DNA from: Ruminococcus sp. NK3A76
GTDB taxonomy: Bacteria; Bacillota; Clostridia; Oscillospirales; Ruminococcaceae
Assembly (NCBI RefSeq): GCF_000686125.1
Contig: NZ_JMMA01000002.1
Location: 2,480,001 to 2,544,000, forward strand
DNA length: 64,000 nt
Reading direction: 5' to 3'
This document shows positions 31,950 through 40,388 of the stretch, one piece after another; position 1 is the first letter of the stretch; each line of letters opens with the position of its first letter. A model generated the notes under the pieces. That model did no database searches and was not told where the DNA came from. It saw only the letters and a list, made by a program, of their open reading frames with translations. Position numbers and translations under genes: made by a program.

Positions 31950-33314
31950 ATGAAAGTAGTTATCATCGGTAACGGTAAGGTGGGCGGAAACCTCGCATCT
32001 ACACTTGCAGAGGAAGGCCACAGTATCACCGTAGTCGATATAAAGGGCGAAGCCCTTAAAAGAATACAGAACAGCCAGGACGTTATGACTATCGAGGGCA
32101 ATGGCGCTACTATAGACGTTCAGCGTGAGGCCGGTGTCGGCAAGTCAGGCCTGCTGATAGCAACGACCCCCTATGACGAGCTCAATATGCTCTGCTGCCT
32201 GCTCGCTAAGCGTCTGGGCTGCAAAAAGACTATATCACGAGTAAGAAACCCTGCCTATTACAGCCAGGTAGACGTAGTAAAGGACGAGCTGGGGCTGTCA
32301 ATGGTCATAAACCCCGAGCTCACCACAGCTGAGGAGTTCGCACGAGTGCTCATATTCCCGACGGCTGCAAAGGTCGAGGTGTTTGAAAAGGGCAGGATAG
32401 AGCTTGTCGAGCACAAGCTCGCTGAGAATTCAACACTTGACGGGCTCTCGCTCGCTGAGATATACAAGAGGACTAACATCAGATTTCTTATCTGCGCTGT
32501 ACAGAGAGATTCAAAGATATACGTGCCGACAGGTGATTTTATACTCCGTGCAGGCGACAGGATAAACATCGCCGCATCGCACAAGGATCTTGAGCGCTTT
32601 TTCAGAATGTGCGGCGCACTGAAGGACAAGATAAAGACAGTTATGATAGTCGGCGGCGGAAAGATATGCTACTACCTCTCACGCCAGCTTTTATCGCTGG
32701 GCATGAGGGTAAAGATAATCGAGCAGGACTACGCACGCTGCACACAGCTTGCCGAGCTGCTGCCAAAGGCCACAGTTATCCACGGCGACGGCACCGACCA
32801 GGATCTCTTGCAGGAGGAGGGCATCGACGATGCTGATTCCTTTGTTGCGATAACAGGCATCGACGAAGAAAACATCATCATGTCGCTCTACGCCAAGATA
32901 AACACGGGTGCCAAGGTAGTCACCAAGGTAAACCGTGACAGCTACGTTGACCTTGCCTCGCAGATAGGCCTTGACACGATAATCTCGCCAAAATACATCA
33001 CCACGAGCAATATCTTGAGCTATGTACGCTCGCAGAGTGCAGCGCTTGACTCAAACATAGAATCCCTCTACCACCTCGTATCAAACAAGGTCGAGGCGAT
33101 AGAATTCAAGGTGCGTGAGAACATTCCCGGCGTTGTGGGCATCAAGCTCGCATCTATGGCGCTTAAGAAGAACATTCTCATATGCGGCATCGTAAGAAAG
33201 CGTGACATCATTATCCCGAGCGGTATGGACACCATCGAGATAGGCGACAGTGTCGTAGTTGTCTGCAAGGAGCACCGCATCTCCGAGCTTAAGGACATTC
33301 TTGACAGAGGCTGA
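31950..33314 (+). CDS. trkA: Trk potassium uptake system NAD-binding protein TrkA
   Basis: A 454-residue peripheral membrane protein with two RCK units. The first Rossmann GNGKVGGNLASTL starts at residue 7 with a VVDIKGE acid at the end of strand 2; the second begins near residue 230 (VGGGKICYYLSRQLLSLG). RCK_C parts follow each (about 140-215 and 370-450). It gates the TrkH channel in response to nucleotides. It begins GAAAGGGGCAAGACAATG. trkH follows on the same strand after a 370-bp repeat island. Confidence 0.93.
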   Translation: MKVVIIGNGKVGGNLASTLAEEGHSITVVDIKGEALKRIQNSQDVMTIEGNGATIDVQREAGVGKSGLLIATTPYDELNMLCCLLAKRLGCKKTISRVRNPAYYSQVDVVKDELGLSMVINPELTTAEEFARVLIFPTAAKVEVFEKGRIELVEHKLAENSTLDGLSLAEIYKRTNIRFLICAVQRDSKIYVPTGDFILRAGDRINIAASHKDLERFFRMCGALKDKIKTVMIVGGGKICYYLSRQLLSLGMRVKIIEQDYARCTQLAELLPKATVIHGDGTDQDLLQEEGIDDADSFVAITGIDEENIIMSLYAKINTGAKVVTKVNRDSYVDLASQIGLDTIISPKYITTSNILSYVRSQSAALDSNIESLYHLVSNKVEAIEFKVRENIPGVVGIKLASMALKKNILICGIVRKRDIIIPSGMDTIEIGDSVVVVCKEHRISELKDILDRG

Positions 33315-33318
33315 CAAC

Positions 33319-33672
33319 CAATGCATAATGCATAATGCATAATGCATAATTGTGGTGTCCTGCTTGCGCAGGACGTTATGCCCATTCGGGCGTGTTTGTC
33401 GGACGGTTTCAGCTAAATCGTAGGACGTGCTTCCGAAGGGTCGAGGTGGCGCATGAGCCGTCGAAGCCGGCTCGAAAGCCCCCCTACCGTAGCGTAGGGA
33501 TAGTGAGAGAGCTTCCTTGAAGCTAAACCGCCGCTCATCAACTATTCACTATTCATTCTTCACTATTCACTATTCACTGAGCGCAGCGTTTCCGGCGGAG
33601 GGGTCTTAAAATACATCGCCGCAGGCGATACCTTAACTGTTAACTGATAACTGTTAACTATTAACTAACATA
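33319..33672. repeat. Mosaic repeat island between trkA and trkH
   Basis: It opens with a GCATAAT array (four copies), then a GTCCTGC/GCAGGAC hairpin, GC-rich modules, a TTCACTATTCA array and a closing TTAACTG heptamer array that runs up to the trkH ribosome site. No promoter was recognised for trkH here. Confidence 0.75.
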
Positions 33673-33686
33673 AACGGAGGAAGATC

Positions 33687-35132
33687 GTGAACAAGCAGCT
33701 TGTTTTCCATTATCTTTCAAAAATATTGCTTCTGGGCTCTTTGCTTTTCCTGCTGCCTATGGCAGTAAGCCTTTACTATGATGAAAAGGATACGGCAAAG
33801 ATTTTCCTGATAGTCGGTATATGTACAGCTATCGCAGGCGTGCCGCTTACCGTTATCAAGCCTAAGAATAAGCATATGTATGACAGGGAAGCTCTTGTCA
33901 TAGTGGCGCTTATGTGGGTGGTCTACCCGATTATAGGCGCTTTGCCCTTTTATATGAGCGGTGAGATACCGCACTTTGTAGATGCCGTGTTCGAGAGCGT
34001 TTCGGGCTTTACGACTACCGGCTCTACCATACTCACAAACGTCGAGGCACTTTCCCGTGGTATGCTTTTCTACAGAAGCCTTACCCACTGGGTCGGCGGT
34101 ATGGGCGTTTTGGTGCTCGCTATAGCGATACTCCCATCGTCAAACGAGGCTCTGACCCTTATGCGTGCGGAATGTGCAGGCCCTCAGGTCGGCAAGATAG
34201 TTCCCAAGGGCAAGCTCTCTGCGGCTTACCTCTACATAATCTATGCTGTGCTTACGGCTATTACCATAGTTCTTCTCGTTATATGCGATATGCCGCTTTT
34301 TGACAGCGTGTGCCACGCAATGGGTACAGCCGGCACCGGCGGCTTCGGTATCAAGAACGACGGTATCGCCTACTACGACTCGGCATCTATTGATGCGGTA
34401 ATAACCATAATGATGGCGCTTTTCGGTGTCAACTTCTCGCTTTACTACTTCATTCTTGCAAGAAGGCTCGGCGATGTGTGGAGAAACACCGAGATAAAGG
34501 TCTATGTCGGCATAATGGCCGTGGCTACAGGCCTTATAATGATAGACATAGCCCCCATATACCACAGCTTCAACAAGTGCTTAAGATACGCAGGCTTCCA
34601 GGTGTCATCTATTATGACATCAACAGGCTACGCAACGGCTGACTTTACGCAGTGGCCGGGATTTTCGCAGATGCTGCTCGTGATACTCATGTTCATAGGT
34701 GCCTGCGGCGGCTCGACAGGCGGCGGCTTCAAGGTCGCAAGAATAATCATTCTTTTTAAAAACGCCATAAGAACTATCCGCAAGATGCTCCGCCCGAACT
34801 CGGTAAACGTGGTAAAGAGCGACTCGAAGACTATGGACGTACAGATAGTCCACAGCGTACAGAACTACCTCTCTATCTACCTCGGGCTCATAATAGTGTC
34901 GCTTATCTTCGTAGCGACCGACAACGCAGATTTCTCGACGACATTCACATCAGTCGTGACCTGTATCAACAACATAGGTCCTGGTCTTAACCGTGTAGGC
35001 CCTATCGAGAATTTCTCGTTCTACTCTGACGTATCGAAGGTAACTCTCACCCTCGATATGCTCCTCGGCAGACTTGAATGTATGCCGATGATAATCCTTT
35101 TCTCCCCCACCGTATGGAGAAAGAACTTCTGA
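33687..35132 (+). CDS. trkH: Trk potassium uptake system membrane subunit TrkH
   Basis: A 481-residue potassium channel-like transporter with about 10-12 membrane segments and four P-loop repeats; SGFTTTGSTILTNVE (near 107) and GTAGTGGFGIKN (near 212) are filter-like loops, with STGYATADFTQWP and CINNIGPGLNRVGP as the third and fourth. The start is GTG at 33687 with GGAGG 6 bases upstream. A terminator follows. With trkA it forms a complete Trk/Ktr-type uptake system. Confidence 0.93.
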   Translation: MNKQLVFHYLSKILLLGSLLFLLPMAVSLYYDEKDTAKIFLIVGICTAIAGVPLTVIKPKNKHMYDREALVIVALMWVVYPIIGALPFYMSGEIPHFVDAVFESVSGFTTTGSTILTNVEALSRGMLFYRSLTHWVGGMGVLVLAIAILPSSNEALTLMRAECAGPQVGKIVPKGKLSAAYLYIIYAVLTAITIVLLVICDMPLFDSVCHAMGTAGTGGFGIKNDGIAYYDSASIDAVITIMMALFGVNFSLYYFILARRLGDVWRNTEIKVYVGIMAVATGLIMIDIAPIYHSFNKCLRYAGFQVSSIMTSTGYATADFTQWPGFSQMLLVILMFIGACGGSTGGGFKVARIIILFKNAIRTIRKMLRPNSVNVVKSDSKTMDVQIVHSVQNYLSIYLGLIIVSLIFVATDNADFSTTFTSVVTCINNIGPGLNRVGPIENFSFYSDVSKVTLTLDMLLGRLECMPMIILFSPTVWRKNF

Positions 35133-35141
35133 TACCCCCCC

Positions 35142-35164
35142 AAGCCGCCTATATGGCGGCTTTG
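35142..35164 (+). terminator. Terminator of trkH
   Basis: AAGCCGCC-TATAT-GGCGGCTT followed by TGTC. A compact stem with a weak T run. Confidence 0.7.
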
Positions 35165-35660
35165 TCAGTTAACAGGAGAAACGCTGCGCTCAGTGAATAG
35201 TGAATAGTGAAGAATGAATAGTGAATAGTTGAGGTGTCGGCTTGCGCCGACGTATGGCCATTCGGCCTGTCAGTCGGACGATTTCAGCTAAATCGTAGGA
35301 TATGCACCCGAAGGGGGTGGCGAAGGCGTAGCCGTAGCAGGGGTGGCGCATGAGCTGTCTGCGACAGCTCGAAAGCCCCCCTACCTGTAGCGTAAGATAA
35401 ACAAAGGCCTTGCCGTGAGCTGAAATGCCCGAGTTGCTTACCTTCAAGGAAGCTCTCTTGTCATCATAGGCTACACCGAGGGGCTTTCGAGCCGACCTTG
35501 TCTGCTCATGCGCCACCTCGACCCTTCGGTCGCACGCCTTCGGCGGCTCTGGCCGAATGGGCATACGTCGGCGCCAGCCGACACCACAATTATGCATTAT
35601 GCATTATGCATTGAAAAAGCATTATGCATTGAAAAAGCATTGTGCATCGAAAATTTGACC
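35165..35660. repeat. Long mosaic repeat island
   Basis: Left edge: CAGTTAA plus a GTGAATA/GAATGAATA array. Right edge: ATTATGC arrays with two copies of ATGCATTGAAAAAGCATT. Inside are GCGCCGACGTATGGCCATTCGGCC and an inverted counterpart (GCCGAATGGGCATACGTCGGCGC), and CGAAAGCCCCCCTACC against GAGGGGCTTTCGAG. No gene. Confidence 0.75.
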
Positions 35661-35674
35661 CAAAAGGAGTAACC

Positions 35675-36046
35675 ATGAATATTTCCTACCTCCACGAGCC
35701 CGATGACCTGCGCTGTGGGCAGGCGGTGCTCGCTATGCTCACAGGGATAGATGTTGAAAAAGTGTCCGCTGAGCTTGATAACTTCAGAGAAACTGACCTT
35801 AAACAAATGAGATCCTACCTGCGCTCGCATGGCTTATGGATAAGCGATGCAAGAGTGCCCGTGCAGGATAAATCACAGCTCCCCCCTATCGCCGTGCTCA
35901 GCCTTGAAACTCCCCGCTGCTGGCACTGGTCGCTCTACTGCGAGGGAGTGTTCTATGACCCCGAACACGGCGTTATGGACGACTTCCCCGTTGCAGACCG
36001 AAAGTACTACTGGGAAGTCAAGGTTGACAGACAGGGCGGTTTGTGA
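35675..36046 (+). CDS. Small C39-like (papain-fold) protein
   Basis: A 123-residue protein without a signal peptide. DLRCGQAVLAMLTGI near residue 11 looks like the Cys-helix of peptidase C39-like domains, and CWHWSLYCEGVFYDPEHGVM near residue 90 like the His-containing strand pair followed by D. A catalytic Cys-His pair is therefore plausible, but no substrate is known and it may be a non-peptidase relative. I start at ATG 35675, where AAAAGGAG lies 7 bases upstream. Confidence 0.7.
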   Translation: MNISYLHEPDDLRCGQAVLAMLTGIDVEKVSAELDNFRETDLKQMRSYLRSHGLWISDARVPVQDKSQLPPIAVLSLETPRCWHWSLYCEGVFYDPEHGVMDDFPVADRKYYWEVKVDRQGGL

Positions 36047-36075
36047 TAAAATAGCAGATAAAGAAACGCTATAAA

Positions 36076-36432
36076 AATGCATAATGCTTTTTCAATGCAC
36101 AATGCATAATGCATAATGCATAATTGAGGTGTGCGGCTCACGCCGCTTATTGCAAGTTTCGCTTTGCGAAACTTGGCTGTCTGCGCAAGCAGACGAGCGC
36201 CATATCGGCCTGTTGGTCGGACGGTTTCAGCAAAGCCCTCGGCGTTTGCACCCCGAAGGGGGTGGCGAAGGCGAAGCCGGAGCAGGGGTGGCGCATGAGC
36301 CCACCCTACTGTAGCGTGAGATAAGAGAGAGACTACCCTTGAAGCTCTACTGCCTCCACCACACGCCCGAATGGGCATAAGCGCCGTCAGGCGCACCTTA
36401 ACTGTTCACTGTTCACTATTAACTATTAACTA
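36076..36432. repeat. Mosaic repeat island
   Basis: Left edge of GCATAAT repeats; GC-rich modules shared with 31.5 kb in the opposite orientation (GCAAGTTTCGCTTTGCGAAA, GACGAGCGCCATATCGGCC, CGAAGGCGAAGCCGGAGCAG); right edge of ACTGTTCACTATTAACT repeats. No gene. Confidence 0.72.
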
Positions 36433-36451
36433 AAAACACCGGGGTGATATT

Positions 36452-37495
36452 ATGAAAAAAACACTTGCACTGGCACTCGCACTTGTAATGACTCTCTCGC
36501 TGGCAGCGTGCGGCGATGATGAGGAAAGCAGCAGCAAAAAGAAAAAGGCTAAGAATTCAAGCTCGTCATCGGCGGTCGAGAGCTCGTCGCAGGAGGAGAC
36601 TACGACAACCACCACGACCTCCGCTCCCGAGACTACCACGACGACAGAAACGACCACAACGGAGACTACCACCACAGTCACCGAGCCTGAAAAGGAATAC
36701 AGTGTATCGGCTATCGTAGGCGACTGGTATATAGAAGGCGACCCGACGGCGGCTCACATCTCTGTCCACGAGGACGGAACGTTTGAGAGCTTCCTTGCTT
36801 CCGGCAGCCTTGAATACGAGGGCACCGTCAAAGCAGGGCATTATGACCTTGACGACGAAAACGGCGGCGAGGGGGATTATTTCTGCTTTGCCACAGATGA
36901 CAAAGGTGAAAGCAGCTTTGCATTCTATGTTCCCTACACCGATGCGCAGGCAGTAGAGTTTACGACATCGGGCGCTGTAAAGCTCCATTTCCTGCCTGCG
37001 CAGGAGCCGTTCGAGATGCCCGAGGGTATGCCCTACAACTACTCGGCAACGCTCAACAAGTCAAACGGCATCGACCTGCACATCGAACCCAACGGCAAGT
37101 TCGAGGGGCTGTATCTTGACTATGACTTAAACGACAAAAACGAGCGTGTCGAAGTTTTCTCGCACTTTGCAGGCTTCTTCGGTCCTGTTAAGGACGAGGG
37201 CGACGGCATCTATTCTATGAAGATAACCAACATCACCACAATAAAGGGCACACCTGCCGACACGAGCTATTTTGCAAAGTACGTCAGCGCTGACGCCATA
37301 GACGTAAGCGAGCGTTTCGGCTCGTTGGGCCTTTTAACAGGCGACACGCTGTATCTCTATCCGCAGGGCACTAAGTTTGATGCTATGCCGGCAGACATTG
37401 TCAAGCGCATCAAGGACGCAGAAGAAAAAGACGACATGATAAGCGACTACTATCTCTGCACCGAAGAAGCAGGGCTGGCATTCCGGTCGGCGTAA
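36452..37495 (+). CDS. Lipoprotein with Thr-rich linker, function unknown
   Basis: A 347-residue lipoprotein: signal peptide with lipobox LAAC (Cys about residue 21), then a Ser/Lys stretch and a Thr/Glu-rich linker (about residues 48-84, runs of TTTT), then an extracellular domain of about 260 residues. The domain begins IVGDWYIEGDPTAAHISVHEDGTFESF and repeats a similar LNKSNGIDLHIEPNGKFEGLYL, suggesting two copies of a lipocalin-like or DUF-type beta module. No catalytic motif was recognised. Confidence 0.8.
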   Translation: MKKTLALALALVMTLSLAACGDDEESSSKKKKAKNSSSSSAVESSSQEETTTTTTTSAPETTTTTETTTTETTTTVTEPEKEYSVSAIVGDWYIEGDPTAAHISVHEDGTFESFLASGSLEYEGTVKAGHYDLDDENGGEGDYFCFATDDKGESSFAFYVPYTDAQAVEFTTSGAVKLHFLPAQEPFEMPEGMPYNYSATLNKSNGIDLHIEPNGKFEGLYLDYDLNDKNERVEVFSHFAGFFGPVKDEGDGIYSMKITNITTIKGTPADTSYFAKYVSADAIDVSERFGSLGLLTGDTLYLYPQGTKFDAMPADIVKRIKDAEEKDDMISDYYLCTEEAGLAFRSA

Positions 37496-37800
37496 CGCCG
37501 ATGTGTAACGCTTTTCGTTACACAAATGCATAATGCTTTTTCAATGCATAATGCATAATGCACAATGCATAATTGAGGTATCGGCTTGCGCCGATGGATT
37601 TTGAAACCCCTCCGCCACTTCGGGGCACCTCCCCTGTTAGGGGAGGCAGTCTTCTTCGTCGTCCTCCACATCGTGTGTGGGCATATCCCCGAAGGGGGTG
37701 AGCGGCAGCTTGCTGCCGCAGGGGGGCGACCGGAAAGCCTTTACCCACTATCCGCCCCGAAAGCTTTGCAAGGCTCGACCCCTTGATAGTCTCGGCTTTG
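37496..37800. repeat. Hairpins and mosaic repeat island
   Basis: TCGGCGTAACGCCGA and TGTAACG-CTTTT-CGTTACA hairpins follow the lipoprotein stop and may end its transcript. A GCATAAT array and GC-rich modules (including the CCTCCGCC...GGGGAGG block seen at 27.3 kb and GCGGCAGCTTGCTGCCGC) follow. No gene. Confidence 0.65.
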
Positions 37801-37922
37801 CTCCCGAAAACAGGGCAAAAACAAAGACTTGAAAAACTTGTAAAAATCAAAAATTCACACGTCAGCAACCCTTGATAGTGTAAGCTTATCGCGAAAATTG
37901 ACACTAATTGTTGACACGCTCA

Positions 37923-37955
37923 TATAATCGGACGGTGTGTAATATAACTCTGTGG
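37923..37955 (+). promoter_or_regulatory. Promoter-like site with operator copy 1
   Basis: TATAAT at 37923-37928 with TTGACA 19 bases upstream (37898 region), followed after 4 bases by CGGTGTGTAATATAACTCTG (37933-37952). The same motif, inverted, follows the integrase -10 box. Confidence 0.5.
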
Positions 37956-38076
37956 TTCTCCTTTCTTCTAACATATATCGCCCCCCTTGCGAGTGGCTTT
38001 GCCACCGCAGGGGGCAAGCACAAGCTCTATTAAGTAACACAGCTCGTTATAGCATACAAATCCCTTGTAATACTCC

Positions 38077-38097
38077 GCAGAGTTATATTACAGACCG
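38077..38097. promoter_or_regulatory. Operator-like motif copy 2
   Basis: GCAGAGTTATATTACAGACCG, the inverted form of the 37933 motif with few changes. No clear promoter lies next to it. Confidence 0.45.
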
Positions 38098-38172
38098 CCC
38101 GAAAAACATAGACTGTAACTCAAAGAGCGTAAGTTCATCTTGAATAGATACAGAATGTAACTGCGAAAGGAG

Positions 38173-38352
38173 GTATATCAGCTTACGACATCTTATGCCG
38201 CGAAAGCTTATTGACAATGAGTATGAATGTGTTAGGCTGAGGAGCCAAGGGCGCAACCCTTTTGGGGGTGCTCCCTGCGCGACCTTAAAAACACATTCAT
38301 AGAGGCTCGTTGTCAATATGACCGTGGAATAATATGGCGTAAGATGATATAC
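38173..38352. repeat. 180-bp long imperfect palindrome
   Basis: Nested arms pair in order from the outside: GTATATCAGCTTACG with CGTAAGATGATATAC, ATTGACAATGAG with CTCGTTGTCAAT, ATGAATGTGTT with AACACATTCAT, GGAGC with GCTCC and AAGGG with CCCTT at the centre. It could be a structured RNA, a single-strand or transfer origin, or a MITE. A 35-residue frame inside lacks a proper ribosome site. Confidence 0.65.
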
Positions 38353-38508
38353 CGAGTGACAAAGGCACACAAAGCTAAAAGCATTTGAGGGGGGATTTTG
38401 GGGGAAACTTCCCCCAAAGTATTCGGATTATATTGCTGTGCGATATTCACAAATTAGGCACCTAAACATTGTACAAATTGCCAGACCCCCACCAAACGTA
38501 AAAACTAA

Positions 38509-38620
38509 CCGACACAACCAACACAACCAACACAAATGGGCTTAAAGTCCCGAAATTACGGCAAAATTACGTGTGTCGGTTGCGATGCTACGGTGAACAG
38601 CAACCGACACAACCAACACA
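38509..38620. repeat. Iteron-like repeats and an 11-bp inverted repeat
   Basis: CCGACACAACCAACACA occurs at 38509 and 38604, with an extra ACCAACACA unit after the first. GTGTCGGTTGC (38573-38583) and GCAACCGACAC (38600-38610) form a perfect inverted repeat. This is the kind of arrangement seen at replication or transfer origins. Confidence 0.5.
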
Positions 38621-38637
38621 GAAAGGACTGATAACCT

Positions 38638-38784
38638 ATGGCTGATAGCCCACAATTTACCATTAAGAAGTTATGTTATGCCGTATGGTTAAAGTTTTAT
38701 GCCAATCAGATAGAATTCACACCTGTGCATATTCCACAGTTTAAATCTATCGCTATTGTGCAGAACATAGAAACTGCAATTTGA
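38638..38784 (+). CDS. Small open frame in the integrative element, 48 residues
   Basis: Reads MADSPQFTIKKLCYAVWLKF..., ending VQNIETAI. GAAAGGA lies about 10 bases upstream. It is directly upstream of the integrase promoter, where excisionase genes often sit, but it shows no clear helix-turn-helix. May be a genuine small gene or a truncated one. Confidence 0.4.
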   Translation: MADSPQFTIKKLCYAVWLKFYANQIEFTPVHIPQFKSIAIVQNIETAI

Positions 38785-38839
38785 TGAAAAAAAGAGGTTT
38801 CACCCGTGATAGTCTCGGCTTAAAGCCCGTTTTTCCGAC

Positions 38840-38868
38840 TTGACAAACCTAAAAAGCAAATATATAAT
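38840..38868 (+). promoter_or_regulatory. Consensus sigma-A promoter of the integrase gene
   Basis: TTGACA, 17 bases, TATAAT, a full consensus match. Confidence 0.88.
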
Positions 38869-38876
38869 AAATTTGA

Positions 38877-38899
38877 ACACAGAGCTATATTACACACCG
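38877..38899. promoter_or_regulatory. Operator-like motif copy 3 at the integrase start of transcription
   Basis: ACAGAGCTATATTACACACCG lies 8-30 bases after the -10, where a bound repressor would block transcription. It is the inverted form of the 37933 motif (19 of 21 positions agree). Confidence 0.5.
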
Positions 38900-38924
38900 T
38901 CAAAATTGAAAGGAATGGTGTAGT

Positions 38925-39980
38925 ATGGCAAATATACAAAAGCTTAAAAGTGGAAACTGGAGAGCGAGAGTTTTTCTCGGACGCGATGTAAACGGAAAAC
39001 AGATATTCAAATCATTCACCGCAGACGAACGCTGGAAAGCTGAAAAATTAGCAAGAGAATTTGAAAAAGGGGGAAAAGGAAAAATCTCGGCAAAGTCGCT
39101 GACTGTCGGCAAGGCTATTGATGATTACATCGAGCTGAAAAGGAACGTGCTTGCACCGTCAACAATATACGGCTATGAAAGAACACGCAGAACGCGCCTA
39201 CAGTCGGTTATGAACATAAAAGCGGAAAAGCTTGACACGCTCACCCTGCAAAGAGCAATAAACGAAGATGCAAAGCGGCTCGGGTACAGGTCATTAAAAG
39301 ATGCAAAGTGTTTAGTGCTTGCAGCGTTAAAGATACACGGCATAAAGCCCGATATTAACGTTACGCTGCCGCCGAAGAGAAACAAGACTAAAGAGCTGCC
39401 AGACGCTCGCACAGTCTTGAACATAATCAGAAACACGTCAATAGAACTGCCCTGCCTGCTCGCTATGTGGCTTTCACTTCGTATGAGTGAAGTCAGGGGG
39501 TTAAAGTTCAGTGACGTCAGAAACGGCGTTTTATTCGTTAACAGAGCAAATGTCAGGTTCGGCGGTTCAGACCACATTCGGGAAGTGAACAAAACAAGCT
39601 GTTCAACAAGAGCGATTTCGTTACCCGAATACATCACAAGGCTTATTGAGAAAGTGCCGCACGAAACCGAGAATGATTTCATCATCAAGGACACGCACAG
39701 TGCTATTTACAACAAGTTCAGAACACTTATGCTTGAAAACGGAATTGAGATGACATTTCACGATTTAAGGCACTTGAATGCCTCGATAATGCTTATGCTC
39801 GGCATACCAGACAAGTACGCTATGGAACGCGGCGGCTGGTCAACGCCTGATGTCTTAAAGACGATATATCAGCACACATTCTCTGACGAACGCAAGCTCG
39901 TTGACAAGCGTATCGATGATTATTTCAACAGCCTTATTGTTGACACGAATGTTGTCACAAGCGACATAGAAACCGCTTAA
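38925..39980 (+). CDS. Tyrosine recombinase / integrase
   Basis: A 351-residue phage/ICE-type integrase. N-terminal arm-binding part (about 1-50, GNWRARVFLGRDVNGKQIFKSF), SAM-like core-binding domain (about 58-145), catalytic domain (about 155-340) with R186 (SLRMSEVRGL), H279-x-x-R282 (TFHDLRH), W305 and the nucleophile Y315 (TIYQHTF). All catalytic residues are present, so it may be active. AAAGGA lies 8 bases upstream of the start. No other mobility gene is nearby. Confidence 0.92.
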   Translation: MANIQKLKSGNWRARVFLGRDVNGKQIFKSFTADERWKAEKLAREFEKGGKGKISAKSLTVGKAIDDYIELKRNVLAPSTIYGYERTRRTRLQSVMNIKAEKLDTLTLQRAINEDAKRLGYRSLKDAKCLVLAALKIHGIKPDINVTLPPKRNKTKELPDARTVLNIIRNTSIELPCLLAMWLSLRMSEVRGLKFSDVRNGVLFVNRANVRFGGSDHIREVNKTSCSTRAISLPEYITRLIEKVPHETENDFIIKDTHSAIYNKFRTLMLENGIEMTFHDLRHLNASIMLMLGIPDKYAMERGGWSTPDVLKTIYQHTFSDERKLVDKRIDDYFNSLIVDTNVVTSDIETA

Positions 39981-39984
39981 ACAG

Positions 39985-40330
39985 GGGAGTTCATAGCGTG
40001 GTGGGATAGACCGGAAAGCCCCCCTGCCGTAGCGTGAGAAGAATGAGAGACTACCCTCGAAGCTATTCTGTAGGAGAGGTTAACCTTCAAGGCAGCTCTC
40101 TCGCTCCCATAGGGTACACGAGGGGCTTTGCGGTCGCCCCCTCGCCCTTTCGGAATGTCGCCTTTGCCGGCTCTTAACTAACGCCTTAATCATACCAATA
40201 TAAACAGCAAACCCCCGGGATAAATATCTCGGGGGCTGTGTTATTCATATCCGTCCTGCGAAGCAGGACACATCAATTGTGCATTATGCATTCTGCATTA
40301 TGCATTTGTAAAAACCGCAAAGCGGTTTTT
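39985..40330. repeat. Mosaic repeat island
   Basis: GC-rich modules (CGGAAAGCCCCCCTGCCG, AGAGACTACCCTCGAAGC, CTCTCTCGCTCCCATAGGG, GAGGGGCTTTGCGGTCGCCCC), the terminator-like hairpin at 40211, ATTATGCATT repeats, and AAAAACCGC-AAA-GCGGTTTTT near 40312-40331. The last hairpin can serve as terminator of the minus-strand gene at 40389. Confidence 0.7.
40211..40236. terminator. Hairpin CCCCCG/CGGGGG
   Basis: A GC-rich stem with an AT-rich loop, but a poor T run on either strand. Possible terminator. Confidence 0.4.
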
Positions 40331-40388
40331 ACAGCTCGAATGCACCCAGCGGGTCGAGCGGGTCTGCCGGCTCGGTGCATTGGTCCCT

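Larger units (their letters stand above)
37783..39980. mobile_element. Relic of an integrative element
   Basis: Contains a tyrosine recombinase with its own promoter and operator, a second promoter-operator module, a 180-bp palindrome, iteron-like repeats and a 48-residue open frame, but no relaxase, replication or cargo gene. Base use is more AT-rich than in the neighbouring genes. GATAGTCTCGGCTT occurs at 37783 and again at 38809, each time ahead of a promoter. Exact ends and attachment sites could not be set. Confidence 0.6.

Noticed and set aside
38195-38305. 35-residue frame inside the 180-bp palindrome
   Set aside because: The AAAGGAGG is too far from the ATG and the sequence is constrained by the palindrome arms.
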